DNA of 64,000 nt from Verrucomicrobiales bacterium. GTDB lineage: Bacteria > Verrucomicrobiota > Verrucomicrobiia > Verrucomicrobiales > DEV007. Of the stretch, positions 30,376-40,531 are shown in pieces (position 1 is the stretch's first letter; every line of letters begins with the position of its first letter). The notes under the pieces were generated by a model that saw only the letters and a program-made list of their open reading frames with translations, did not search any database and had not been told where the DNA came from. A program made the translations under genes and the position numbers. The stretch is taken from positions 62,001-126,000 of the forward strand of contig PBSY01000060.1 of assembly GCA_002726915.1 (NCBI GenBank), given 5' to 3'.

Positions 30376-31215
30376 ATGACCTCAGTTATCATTGCCGCTC
30401 TTGCCCTCCTCGGCATCGGCTTTGGAACATTTCATATTTCGGTGCGAAAGAAACGTCGACGTGAGTTTCTTCTCTCACAGGAAATTCCAGAGGAGTGGCG
30501 CGAGATCCTCCGAAAGGATTTTCCGCGCTATCGTGCTATGCCGGACGATGTTCGGAAATCACTCGATGGTCACCTTCAAGTGCTCATGGCGGAGAAGCAT
30601 TTTGAACCCTGTGGCGGCCTCGACCTCGTCGACACTTCAATGAAGCTCCTTATCTCTGCCCAGGCCGCCCTCCTTCTTGTTCGCCTCAGGAAGCACCGCT
30701 TCTATCGTAAGTTGAAATCAATTCTCGTATATCCGACCGCATTCCACGACAGCGGTCGCCGTCGATTTGACCTCAGTGAAGAAAAGGACGATTCTAGAAC
30801 GTTGGGCGAATCGTGGTCTACCGGCTCTGTCATTCTTTCTTGGGAAAGCGTCCTCGCCGGCGCCCGCAATGCTGATGACGGCATGAACGTCACCATCCAC
30901 GAGTTTGCACACCAATTAGACCAAGACGACGGCGTGGCTGATGGGGTCCCCATTCTAAAGGATAAAACGGCCTACCGCACCTGGGCTGAGATATTCCTTC
31001 GAAACTACGAGGAACTCACCAAAGAGGTCGGAAGCGGAAAGGGTCATCGCTCCCTGATCGACCCCTACGGAGCAACCAACCACGCAGAGTTCTTCGCTGT
31101 CGCGTCAGAGACCTTTTACGAAGAATCCCACCAACTAAAAAAAGAACAACCGGACCTCTACGGTGAACTCGAAGCATTCTACGGTGTTGATCCTGCGACT
31201 TGGAGTGCAGTCTAA
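30376..31215 (+). CDS. mtfA: Zinc-dependent M90-family peptidase (MtfA-like)
   Basis: N-terminal TM; VTIHEFAHQLDQDDG (HExxH variant) and NHAEFFAVASETFYE, typical of MtfA. Confidence 0.85.
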   Translation: MTSVIIAALALLGIGFGTFHISVRKKRRREFLLSQEIPEEWREILRKDFPRYRAMPDDVRKSLDGHLQVLMAEKHFEPCGGLDLVDTSMKLLISAQAALLLVRLRKHRFYRKLKSILVYPTAFHDSGRRRFDLSEEKDDSRTLGESWSTGSVILSWESVLAGARNADDGMNVTIHEFAHQLDQDDGVADGVPILKDKTAYRTWAEIFLRNYEELTKEVGSGKGHRSLIDPYGATNHAEFFAVASETFYEESHQLKKEQPDLYGELEAFYGVDPATWSAV

Positions 31216-31219
31216 CCAG

Positions 31220-31873
31220 TCACTCGTTCAGCGCCATCTTGCTCCGCTCTGAGAGTTTGACGATTGGGTAGCGATACACCTGACCATTTGCCAGTTTCAA
31301 AACGGCAACGCCATCTTCAACGCGGAGTAAGGTCGCCGTGATCGTCTTGCCGTCCGTATTTGTCCATTCGCGCGGTTGAGCGAGCTCAGGTAGACTACTT
31401 TCAGTCATTTCAGTGCCTCTTCTACCATCGACGTTGGCCACGAACCCAGACTCACCTTCTTTGGGCATATAACCCTTCTCGCCCGTCTTGCCATCGATAG
31501 TCGCTCCCTCGGCAATCCAAAGCTGAACCATGGCAGTTTCTTCGGGAGTCAGCCTTTCACCTTTTCCTTGGGGCGGCATAGCATCCCTGTGATCTCCAGG
31601 ACGAAACAATGTCACAAACAAATAGCTAGCATCCCAGTCACCGGGAATGACGAGATTGTTTTTGGCTAAGCGATCGGCGAAATGCTTCGGGTCATCTACC
31701 TTAAAACCACCCTTCACCGTGCCGGAGTTACTATGACAATCTGAGCACTTATCGGCTAGGATAGGCATGATATCCTTCTCATATTCCAAAGCCACAAGAC
31801 TGACCGGCACATGAGCAAAGAGGATGATGGGAAGAAAAACCTTCACGACTAAAACATACTCCCACAACCGCAA
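31220..31873 (-). CDS. Planctomycete-type cytochrome C domain protein with C-terminal SHD1-like domain
   Basis: EKDIMPILADKCSDCHSNSGTVKGGFKVDD (CxxCH); DAMPPQGKGERLTPEETAMVQLWIAEGA; C-terminal REWTNTDGKTITATLLRVEDGVAVLKLANGQVYRYPIVKLSE. Confidence 0.88.
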   Translation of the reverse strand: MRLWEYVLVVKVFLPIILFAHVPVSLVALEYEKDIMPILADKCSDCHSNSGTVKGGFKVDDPKHFADRLAKNNLVIPGDWDASYLFVTLFRPGDHRDAMPPQGKGERLTPEETAMVQLWIAEGATIDGKTGEKGYMPKEGESGFVANVDGRRGTEMTESSLPELAQPREWTNTDGKTITATLLRVEDGVAVLKLANGQVYRYPIVKLSERSKMALNE

Positions 31874-32351
31874 AAGTCACTCCGACTCAAACACTTTATC
31901 GCGGGAAGTTTATCGCAGCGAAGCCAGCAACCTTTCGGCTTCACTCCATCGAACACAGGCGGGCTCTCTGCGGCATAGTAATTGACTTAAAGAGAGTCGA
32001 TAAAACCAACGGTCAGAGACCGCAGCGCCCAGTCCGAAAAAAAAGCCCATCAGGTTCACTGCAATTCGAGGAAATATTTCCAAATTTCATTGAGATTAGA
32101 GGAGTAATTATGACCGTTAACGCTTAAAGTCTTCATCTCTTCTTTATTTCAAAATTGACATAGTTTCGAACCACAAACGTGTGAAATTTATCTTGGGAAC
32201 TCTAACTCAATCTTTTTCCGTGGCTCTTTTGCTCTTCGACTCGCGCGCTATTGCGCGAAAATCCAATTCGACAGGTCTTTTCGCAACTGCTTATCATCTA
32301 AACTGCGGGTTTTTTACTCTACATTCCACCCCCCCAAGAACCCAATAAATT

Positions 32352-33392
32352 ATGGCTAGTACGTCACCTCATCCTCCATCCGAACTCGGCAGCTCCGATA
32401 AGGAAGTCATCGAAGAACTCAAGGCGGCCTACGCGGCAATGAAGCAACAGCTGGATCTTGTCATCGTCGGACAAGACGAGGTCATTGAACAGTTGCTGGT
32501 CTCCATCTTCTGTCGCTCCCATGCCCTGCTGGTCGGAGTCCCCGGGCTCGCCAAAACACTACTCGTCTCGACTCTTTCCGAAGTTCTCGACCTGAGTTTT
32601 AAAAGGATTCAGTTCACCCCGGATCTCATGCCGGCGGATATAACCGGAACCGAAATCCTCCAAGAAGATCATGGCACTGGAAAGCGCGTCTTTAAATTCG
32701 TCAAAGGCCCTGTCTTTGCCAACATGATTCTTGCTGACGAAATCAACCGGACGCCGCCGAAGACGCAGGCCGCTCTTCTAGAAGCGATGCAGGAGCACCA
32801 TGTCACGATTGGTGAGGAAACCTACCCTCTGCCCGAACCTTTCTTTGTCCTCGCAACCCAGAACCCCATTGAACAGGAGGGAACTTACCCACTCCCAGAA
32901 GCACAACTCGACCGCTTCATGTTCAACATCCGTGTGAACTACCCAACAGCCGAGGAAGAGGAGGCAATTATTAAGCGAGTCACGGGCACCTACAAAGCAA
33001 ATATCGAGAAGCAAATCACTGGCGAAACGGTTCTCAAACTTCAAGATGTCGTTCGCCGCGTTCCCGCTGCTGATCACGTGGTTTCCTACGCCGCCCAGAT
33101 CGCTCGTGCCTCCAGACCGAAGGAAGAAGGAGCTCCGGACTTCGTCAAGGAAATGGTCGCGTGGGGCGCCGGTCCAAGAGCGGGGATCTACCTTGTTCTT
33201 GCTGCTAAGGCACGAGCTATTATTCAGGGCCGCTATCACACGACCACGGAAGACGTGCGAGCAGTGGCGCATCCTGTGTTGCGCCACCGGGTGCTTACCA
33301 CTTTCAACGCAGAAGCCGCGGGAGTCACCAGCGACGAAATCGTGACGATGCTGGTCGATCAGTTCCAGCCCAGCGCCGACCTTGATGTCTGA
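32352..33392 (+). CDS. MoxR-family AAA+ ATPase
   Basis: [15 protein letters not shown] Walker [54 protein letters not shown]. Confidence 0.96.
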   Translation: MASTSPHPPSELGSSDKEVIEELKAAYAAMKQQLDLVIVGQDEVIEQLLVSIFCRSHALLVGVPGLAKTLLVSTLSEVLDLSFKRIQFTPDLMPADITGTEILQEDHGTGKRVFKFVKGPVFANMILADEINRTPPKTQAALLEAMQEHHVTIGEETYPLPEPFFVLATQNPIEQEGTYPLPEAQLDRFMFNIRVNYPTAEEEEAIIKRVTGTYKANIEKQITGETVLKLQDVVRRVPAADHVVSYAAQIARASRPKEEGAPDFVKEMVAWGAGPRAGIYLVLAAKARAIIQGRYHTTTEDVRAVAHPVLRHRVLTTFNAEAAGVTSDEIVTMLVDQFQPSADLDV

Positions 33393-34329
33393 TCTTATGC
33401 CGGAAAGTGCCACACCTGCCTTCACCGACCTGCTGCCAACCGAGATCATCAACATGATCTCGAGGCTGGAATTCCTTGCGCGCAGCGCGAAGGAAGGAAC
33501 CATCAATGGCCGTCACTCAAGTCCTCACAAAGGTTTCTCAGTCGAGTTCGCTGAACATCGCCAATACGTCGCGGGCGACGATCTACGCAACCTCGACTGG
33601 AGGGTCTACGGAAAAAGCGATCGCTACTATATCAAGCAATTCATCGAAGAAACCAACATGCGAGTGACCATTCTTCTTGATGCTTCAGGTTCGATGGCAT
33701 ACTCGGGAGAGGCTTCCTCTTCGCTCGGCGGAAGCGAGCATCTTTCCAAGTATGAATATGGCCGATATCTTGCCGCCGCCCTTACCTACTTACTAATTCG
33801 CCAGCAGGACGCCGTAGGTCTCGTCACTTTTGCTAACAGCATCAAGCGATACCTTCGGCCGACGGCGAAGCCGAGTCAGGTCCGTGCCATCCTTGAGGAA
33901 TTATCTAACACACAACCAAGTGAAGACACCCGCTGCGCTGACACGTTTCACGAAATCGCCGAACGAATTCCCTCGCGCGGTCTTGTCATCATCATCAGTG
34001 ATCTTTTTGATGACGCCGAAGCAATCAAGAACGCCCTCCATCACTTCCGCTACAAGAATCACGAACTTGTCCTCTTCCACCTCATGGCAGAAGAGGAACT
34101 CACTTTCCCTTTTGAGAAGTTTGACGATTTTCGCTGTCTCGAGGTAGATGGGCGCAAGCTCAACATCGATCCCTCAACAATCCGCGCTTCGTATCTCGAC
34201 CGCGTCCGCGAACAACTCAAGGCGATGGAACTCGCCTGTGGCCAGATGCAGGCCGACTACGTCCCGATCAATACTAAGACCGGTGTAGCCGAGGCCTTGT
34301 TTTCCTATTTCTCGCAAAGAAAGTCCTGA
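33382..34329 (+). CDS. DUF58 domain protein (VWA-like)
   Basis: [63 protein letters not shown]; overlaps the end of the moxR ORF. Confidence 0.93.
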   Translation: MMSDLMPESATPAFTDLLPTEIINMISRLEFLARSAKEGTINGRHSSPHKGFSVEFAEHRQYVAGDDLRNLDWRVYGKSDRYYIKQFIEETNMRVTILLDASGSMAYSGEASSSLGGSEHLSKYEYGRYLAAALTYLLIRQQDAVGLVTFANSIKRYLRPTAKPSQVRAILEELSNTQPSEDTRCADTFHEIAERIPSRGLVIIISDLFDDAEAIKNALHHFRYKNHELVLFHLMAEEELTFPFEKFDDFRCLEVDGRKLNIDPSTIRASYLDRVREQLKAMELACGQMQADYVPINTKTGVAEALFSYFSQRKS

Positions 34330-34332
34330 CCT

Positions 34333-37300
34333 TTGTTATTCCTCAATACAGCGCTGGTAATCGGTTCCCTCGCGATTGCGATACCAATTATCATTCACCT
34401 GCTCAATCGACGCTCGAAGAAGATCGTTGACTGGGGAGCGATGAACTTTCTCTTCGAATCTCTCGCGATCAGAAATCGCCGAATCCAGCTAGAAGAGGCC
34501 CTACTCATGGCAACACGTTGCCTCCTCGTCGGTTTACTGGCTCTTGCCTTGGCCCGCCCTTTCATTCCACCGGGCACAACGATTCCTTGGATCGCTATCC
34601 TGCCCCTAATGCTTCTCGGTGTGATTGGAGTCGGAGTGGCAGTTGTGCTTCACGGTGAGAAGAAATGGCAACGTTGGATTGGCGGAATCTCCATTATCCT
34701 GTTGCTCTCCTGCATCGGGTTAATCGCTTTTGAAAAGTATCTCAACCTCTCGCGTTTCACTCCTGGCGCGCGGCAGGACATCGCTCTGATTATCGACGGC
34801 TCGACATCCATGTCCATCATGACCGATGGAGAGACCAACTTCGAACGAGCTGTCGAAGAAGCCCGAACCTTGATCACCCGCGCCCCGCGCGGACATGCCT
34901 TCAGCCTAATTCTCGGAGGGCCTTCCCCAACCTCCATCATTCTCGACCCGACGACCGATCGCGCGGCGCTAGATTTAGCGCTGGATGATCTCGCACCGAT
35001 CGACGGCGCCATGGCCACTTATCAGGCATTTACGCTCGCATCACTCAGCCTTGCTCGTGGCGATAACCCAGCAAAACAAGTCGTCATCCTGACTGATGAA
35101 CAAGATATTGGCTGGGAAATCGGTAAGGCCGGCGAATGGAGCTTCCTCCGGGACACATTCAAAAGTCTCACAACCGAACCACAAATCCTGATACGCAAGC
35201 TCCCTCTCCCTGATTATATTCGAAATCTAGCCGTGACCGATGTGGCGCTTGCCCGGGATATTGTAGGAGTGGATCGCCCTGTCGAAATTTCTGTTACGGT
35301 TCGTAATACCGGCAATGAAGCCGTTACTCCCGCCTCACTCATTCTTTCAGTCGGCGGCAACCAAACCTATCGCGACCAATCCATTGCTCAGTTGCAGCCA
35401 GGCGAACGCCAGACCGTCACTTTCTCCCACCAGTTCTCCACTTCCGGCGCCCACTCCGTTTCAGCACAGCTCGAAATCGACGACGATATCACGACGGACA
35501 ATTTCGGCTACTACGCCACTAATGTCGCAGACCGACTCAAAGTTATGATTGTGGACGGGCGTCCTTCCGGCCGCGCCCTCGAAAGAGCCTCAACCTTCGC
35601 CGCCATCGCTCTCGCACCTTCTTCGCTGACGCTCGATCCCAGCCTAAAATCTAACAACGAAGCTGTCGCGGACGAAGCCTCCGACAACTTTGACATGTTT
35701 TACGACCCCACTCTTGATTTGATCGATTTTCTCATCGAACCAATTGTTGTTAATGCTCCTGACATCAGGACTTTGTCCGAGTTCGAAACCTACGATGCAG
35801 TCATTCTCGTAGACGTCCCCCGACTTCCTCAACAAACGGCCAAAGCGCTTTCTTCCTACGTCGAAAGCGGTGGCGGCCTTTTGGTCGCTGCTGGAAATAA
35901 AAGTCAGGCTGACTTCTACAATCAGTGGAACCTCGGCGACGGTCTACCCGTCCTCCCGGCTCTCCTAGCCAAACACCCCACCTTCGCCAGTGACGGCGAC
36001 TATTACCAGCCATCGCCAGGAAGCTTGACCCACCCAGCGCTGCGCAAGGTAGCTGAACCAGGCAAGAGTGACTTTCTCGATACCTTTATCACAAGCTATC
36101 GTGGACAGGAGATCCCTGAGTCGCTCAATCGAATCAGCTCTGTCGGTGCACGGTTGAATAATGGAGCGATCCTGTTGTCGGACCGGAAACTTGGAAATGG
36201 AAAGGTTGTTCTTACCAGCATCCCGCTTGATCTGAGTTCCGGTAACCTTGTCACCCGTCAGGCATTCCTTCCCTACCTTCACGAACTAGTTTACTACCTT
36301 GCTAATCCGTCAGCTTATGAGCTCAATCTTGACCCAGGTTGGGAAATCAACATCAACCTTGCCGGTCAGCGTGGTCAGGCTATCGGCCAAGGACTGACTG
36401 CTAAATATTATGAAAACTACTTTGACCAAGAACCGCTCCTAGTTCGCACGGATAACTCCGTCAATTTCGACTGGAAGAGCAGCACCCCGGCGGGCGGTAT
36501 CCCAGTCGATAAGTTCCGCGTCGAGTGGGAAGGCAGCATCCAATTCCCTGAGACCAATCGCTACACTTTTGTCACCGAGCTTGACGGTAAACTCAGCGTC
36601 ACGATTAACAATAAGCCAATAGGCGATTTTATATCTCCGGGAAGCCGAAAGCAAAGTGGCTTTAAGTTTGAGGCTGACAAGTGGTATGAATTCAGCGCCA
36701 GCTACCAAGAAGAAAGCGGCAATGCCAAGGTGTCTCTTATGTGGGAATCTGACTCCATGGCGAGACAGATTATTCCTTCGCGAGCCCTCCGCACTTTTTC
36801 ACAGCAAGAGAACGAAGTCGGAAGGCAGTCCTCCCTCACCACCTATCAAGTTAACGGCCCCGGCGGCCGCCCCCGCACCGCGCAACTCGCCTCAGTAGGG
36901 TCAGGATCTGTGCTTAAGCTTCAAGGTGAAATCTCTTCCGGCCTTTACCATCTCATTGTCCCAGAAGAACAGCGTCTTTACTTCTCTCACTTCCTTTCAC
37001 AGGAAGGTAAAGAAATTCCTTTTACCGTGCGGCGTAATGAAAACGAGAGTCGGCTCGAGAAGCTAACTGAAGCCGACTACACCTTCATCGGTAAATTTGT
37101 CACCCTAGCGCAACCACAGACACTTGAAGAACTGGTCGGCTTCCTAAACGGAAATCAATTCGGGCAGGAACTGTGGCGCTACCTCGCCATGGGCGCTCTT
37201 ATTTTCCTACTCATCGAAGTCACTCTCTCTCGATGGATTTCCCAGAGCCGTCGCATGGGCGAGGACATAGCGATCCAATTTGAATCAAAGGACGCTCCGT

Positions 37301-37347
37301 CCGGCAAGTTCCACGAACAACTCCTGAAAATGGGCAAGACAGGCTAG
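34333..37347 (+). CDS. BatA-type N-terminal / VWA membrane protein with embedded PA14 domain (TTG start)
   Basis: N-terminal IPIIIHLLNRRSKKIVDWGAMNFLFES (BatA/aerotolerance regulator N-term); VWA DIALIIDGSTSM; PA14-like GLTAKYYENYFDQEPLLVRTDNSVNFDW…FRVEWEGSIQFPETNRYTFVTELDGKLSVTINN; C-terminal TM. Confidence 0.85.
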   Translation: MLFLNTALVIGSLAIAIPIIIHLLNRRSKKIVDWGAMNFLFESLAIRNRRIQLEEALLMATRCLLVGLLALALARPFIPPGTTIPWIAILPLMLLGVIGVGVAVVLHGEKKWQRWIGGISIILLLSCIGLIAFEKYLNLSRFTPGARQDIALIIDGSTSMSIMTDGETNFERAVEEARTLITRAPRGHAFSLILGGPSPTSIILDPTTDRAALDLALDDLAPIDGAMATYQAFTLASLSLARGDNPAKQVVILTDEQDIGWEIGKAGEWSFLRDTFKSLTTEPQILIRKLPLPDYIRNLAVTDVALARDIVGVDRPVEISVTVRNTGNEAVTPASLILSVGGNQTYRDQSIAQLQPGERQTVTFSHQFSTSGAHSVSAQLEIDDDITTDNFGYYATNVADRLKVMIVDGRPSGRALERASTFAAIALAPSSLTLDPSLKSNNEAVADEASDNFDMFYDPTLDLIDFLIEPIVVNAPDIRTLSEFETYDAVILVDVPRLPQQTAKALSSYVESGGGLLVAAGNKSQADFYNQWNLGDGLPVLPALLAKHPTFASDGDYYQPSPGSLTHPALRKVAEPGKSDFLDTFITSYRGQEIPESLNRISSVGARLNNGAILLSDRKLGNGKVVLTSIPLDLSSGNLVTRQAFLPYLHELVYYLANPSAYELNLDPGWEININLAGQRGQAIGQGLTAKYYENYFDQEPLLVRTDNSVNFDWKSSTPAGGIPVDKFRVEWEGSIQFPETNRYTFVTELDGKLSVTINNKPIGDFISPGSRKQSGFKFEADKWYEFSASYQEESGNAKVSLMWESDSMARQIIPSRALRTFSQQENEVGRQSSLTTYQVNGPGGRPRTAQLASVGSGSVLKLQGEISSGLYHLIVPEEQRLYFSHFLSQEGKEIPFTVRRNENESRLEKLTEADYTFIGKFVTLAQPQTLEELVGFLNGNQFGQELWRYLAMGALIFLLIEVTLSRWISQSRRMGEDIAIQFESKDAPSGKFHEQLLKMGKTG

Positions 37348-37359
37348 CAAACCTACGAT

Positions 37360-40300
37360 TTGAACCCAGAAGACTACAGTCGAGACGATTTGGTAAATTC
37401 ACTTGGAGTGGCAGCGCTCTGCGGCATTCTTGTTGTGAGTATCATACTCTGGTTTGTGATTCATTCGTCACTGAGACGCTTTCCTCACTTCTTCTGGAGA
37501 ATTGCAGGAGCCGCACTTGCCGGCCTTGCCTGCTGGTCAATATTTCAAATTCTTGGCCAAACCATCGCCCTGGCAACCTCGTGGCCGCTGCTTGGCCTTT
37601 CTATCGCAGGAGGTGTCGCTACTGAATGGATCGTAGGCCTCTACCATTTCGAGCGAAGCCTCGTTGCCCCGGCCCGAGGCCGCCTCCTTCTTGGGCTGCG
37701 CTTTTCGGCTCTCATTGTTCTCCTCCTTATTCTCGCCCAACCCGTACGTTCGTTTCTAGAGTCCCGCGAAATCGACCGCGAGGTCGCTATTATTGTCGAT
37801 GAATCTGATTCCATGCTTCTGTCTGACCGCAGACTCAACGCCTCCGAACGTATGGATCGTGCTGCGCTGACTGGTCTTCCGGAGCTCAAGGCTCGCCCGC
37901 CACTCAGGCAAATAGGAAACCTCGTCCAGTCGATCGAATCCCAGCTCACCGATGAAACACGGGCTTTCGACGCCGCGCCCAATCCACAAGCGGCTGTTGA
38001 AAGTCGAATCGAGCAACTGACTGGATTACTTGAAGCTCTTGAAGCAAAAAACATCGAGCTTACGAGACTGCTCGAATCTACTCGGACTATTCCGTTTCCC
38101 GCTGAGGTCACTGACCAGCTTACTGATTACCACAAGCGCAGTCACGACAGCATAAGCAAAACCCTTGCCTCCGCGAAACAAGCCCTCGAATCCGGCGATG
38201 CTCCCGAGCTGCTTGAGCAGATCGAAGTAGCCCGAAAAGAACTTGATTCTATTCGCAGAACGCTTCCCGCAACGACTCTGAAAGCGGACGAACACCACTA
38301 CCGCTCACTCTCAGAAGAAGCACGTTCGCGGATCAACCAAACCGCCAACACCACCCGTCTTGAACTGACGAGGCGTATCCTTGAGTCTACTATCAGAGCT
38401 GACAAGGACGCGTCCCAACCCGGTCAAATTGATGACCCAACGCTCTTGGACCTGCTCAGCGATGACTATAACCTACGATTCTATCGTTACGCTCAAGATG
38501 TCGCTCCCTTCAACAATCTTTCGGATGAATCTGCCTTCACTGGTCAACTCAACACGGATCCGACTCGGACGCAGACAGATCTAACTCGAGCCCTAGAACA
38601 CGTTCTCGATACCACCACCCCTGAATCACTCGCCGGCATCCTTTTGCTTTCGGATGGGCGCCACAACAGCCAGACACTCCCCGAAGACAGCCTGCGACAA
38701 CTGGCGATACAGAACATACCTCTTTGCGCTGTTCCCGTTGGCAGCCGCCTCGGACCAATTGACCTTTCCATTCTTGACCTCAAGGCCCCTGAATCAATCT
38801 ACCTTGATGATCGCGTCGTCATTGGAGCCGAAATCAAAGCCGACGGATTACTCGGTCAATCCATTGAGGCGGAACTGCTTTGCAATGGGGCTGTCGTAGA
38901 CACGCGGACCCTCGATATATCTGACGTCAATTTCCGATCCGAGATTCGCTTCGCTCATCGCCCCGAAGAAAAAGGGATCCTCGATTACCAGATATTCCTA
39001 AAGCCAACCGAGGAAGAACTTTTCGAGAACAACAACTCATGGGACTTCAAAGTAGCGGTGACTGACGACCGCACTAACGTTCTTCTCGTTGATGGCTACC
39101 CGCGCTGGGAATTTCGATACCTTCGCAATCTTTTCTACGGCCGCGATAAGTCAGTGCACCTTCAGTATGTATTGCTGAACCCCGACGAAATTTACAGCGC
39201 GTCTGAGAGCGCGCCGGTCTATGCGAGTGCTTCCCGACCGTTCGGACAAGCAAAGGCAACGAAGCTGCCGCGCGCGCCCGAAGACTGGCGCCTCTTTGAT
39301 GTCATTATTCTCGGGGATATTAAACCCGACGCCCTCAGTTCCCGCGACTGGCAATCAATCAATGAAGCGGTGACACGAAGGGGCACGATGCTGGTCTGCA
39401 TTGCTGGAGCACGCTATATGCCTCATGCTCACGACAACGAAACCCTTCAGACACTTCTGCCGGTCAACTACACAGCTGACACCGAAGGTCGCTTCGAATC
39501 ACCAGAGCCGTTTTTTAAGATCGAACTTACTGCCGCCGGGCAAGCTCATTCGGTCACGTCACAGTCAAGCAGTCGCGCCCTCAACTCTGAGCGATGGGCC
39601 TCTTTTCAACCCCAGCAGTGGCGTTTCGTTTCGGACGGAGTCAAAGAAACCGCGGAGGTGCTCGCTTCTGCACTAGCGACTGGAACCATTGGAACGATTG
39701 ATGATGTCACACCGGACGGTTCACCCGGATCCGTCGAAGCAGCGATCGAAAGGCTGGCCAATCGGAAGACGATCGAACAGAGTAACGCCGTCATCTCGAC
39801 CATTCGTGCTGGGCTCGGCAAAGTACTATTCCTTAATACTGATGAAACTTGGCGGTTCCGCTACGGCGTTGGCGATACTTACCATCACCGCTTCTGGGGG
39901 CAGGTCATGCGGTGGGGAGCCGGTCCAAATTTGCGTTCAGGCAACGATTTTGTAAGGCTCGGCTCAGACAGACTCAGCTATACCCCTAAAGATCCAATTA
40001 CCGTTACTGCCAAGTTGCTCGACGCCGAACGCCGACCGATGACAGATGCAAAAATCGAAGTCGAAGTCTGGAAAGATGGCGAGCGTCTCAATCAGCAACG
40101 CATGAGCTACCAAAGTGATTCTTCCGGCCTCTATGAATCGAGTCTTAGCCTCACTCGCGAAGGGAGCTACGAACTCCGCCTCGCTGGTGACGACGTCGAG
40201 CAATCACTTGCGAGAAACCCGGGCGGCCCCGAAAATATATCTACAGAATTGCTCGTCGTTTCCACCCGCAACCCGGTCGAACTGGCAGAACTAACTGCTG

Positions 40301-40515
40301 ACCGTGACTTTCTAAACCATGCGACCCAGCTAACGGGAGGTCGTCTTGCTGAACTCCATGACCTTGACTCTCTGCTCTCAGCCTTCGGCGCTCCCAAAGA
40401 AGTTCTAACCGAACAGCGAAACGTCACCCTTTGGGACACGTGGCCGATGTTACTAGCATTTTTAGGCTTTTTAACTTTAGAATGGACCCTGCGCCGACGC
40501 AGTGGCCTCGTATAA
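37360..40515 (+). CDS. Large VWA-domain membrane protein (BatB-like, TTG start)
   Basis: N-terminal TM helices; EVAIIVDESDSMLLSDRR MIDAS-like motif; collinear position in the MoxR cluster. Confidence 0.8.
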   Translation: MNPEDYSRDDLVNSLGVAALCGILVVSIILWFVIHSSLRRFPHFFWRIAGAALAGLACWSIFQILGQTIALATSWPLLGLSIAGGVATEWIVGLYHFERSLVAPARGRLLLGLRFSALIVLLLILAQPVRSFLESREIDREVAIIVDESDSMLLSDRRLNASERMDRAALTGLPELKARPPLRQIGNLVQSIESQLTDETRAFDAAPNPQAAVESRIEQLTGLLEALEAKNIELTRLLESTRTIPFPAEVTDQLTDYHKRSHDSISKTLASAKQALESGDAPELLEQIEVARKELDSIRRTLPATTLKADEHHYRSLSEEARSRINQTANTTRLELTRRILESTIRADKDASQPGQIDDPTLLDLLSDDYNLRFYRYAQDVAPFNNLSDESAFTGQLNTDPTRTQTDLTRALEHVLDTTTPESLAGILLLSDGRHNSQTLPEDSLRQLAIQNIPLCAVPVGSRLGPIDLSILDLKAPESIYLDDRVVIGAEIKADGLLGQSIEAELLCNGAVVDTRTLDISDVNFRSEIRFAHRPEEKGILDYQIFLKPTEEELFENNNSWDFKVAVTDDRTNVLLVDGYPRWEFRYLRNLFYGRDKSVHLQYVLLNPDEIYSASESAPVYASASRPFGQAKATKLPRAPEDWRLFDVIILGDIKPDALSSRDWQSINEAVTRRGTMLVCIAGARYMPHAHDNETLQTLLPVNYTADTEGRFESPEPFFKIELTAAGQAHSVTSQSSSRALNSERWASFQPQQWRFVSDGVKETAEVLASALATGTIGTIDDVTPDGSPGSVEAAIERLANRKTIEQSNAVISTIRAGLGKVLFLNTDETWRFRYGVGDTYHHRFWGQVMRWGAGPNLRSGNDFVRLGSDRLSYTPKDPITVTAKLLDAERRPMTDAKIEVEVWKDGERLNQQRMSYQSDSSGLYESSLSLTREGSYELRLAGDDVEQSLARNPGGPENISTELLVVSTRNPVELAELTADRDFLNHATQLTGGRLAELHDLDSLLSAFGAPKEVLTEQRNVTLWDTWPMLLAFLGFLTLEWTLRRRSGLV

Positions 40516-40531
40516 AAACAAAACGACACTC

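Noticed and set aside
32155-32190. TTGACA-like -35 element upstream of moxR
   Set aside because: No convincing -10 element at the right spacing; promoter not called.
32241-32258. TCGCGC-gctatt-GCGCGA hairpin before moxR
   Set aside because: Short GC stem without a T-tract or known motif; could be chance, so not called as a terminator or riboswitch.
32778-33506. 242-aa minus-strand ORF
   Set aside because: Lies antisense to the clear MoxR gene; composition fits a shadow ORF and no domain is recognisable.
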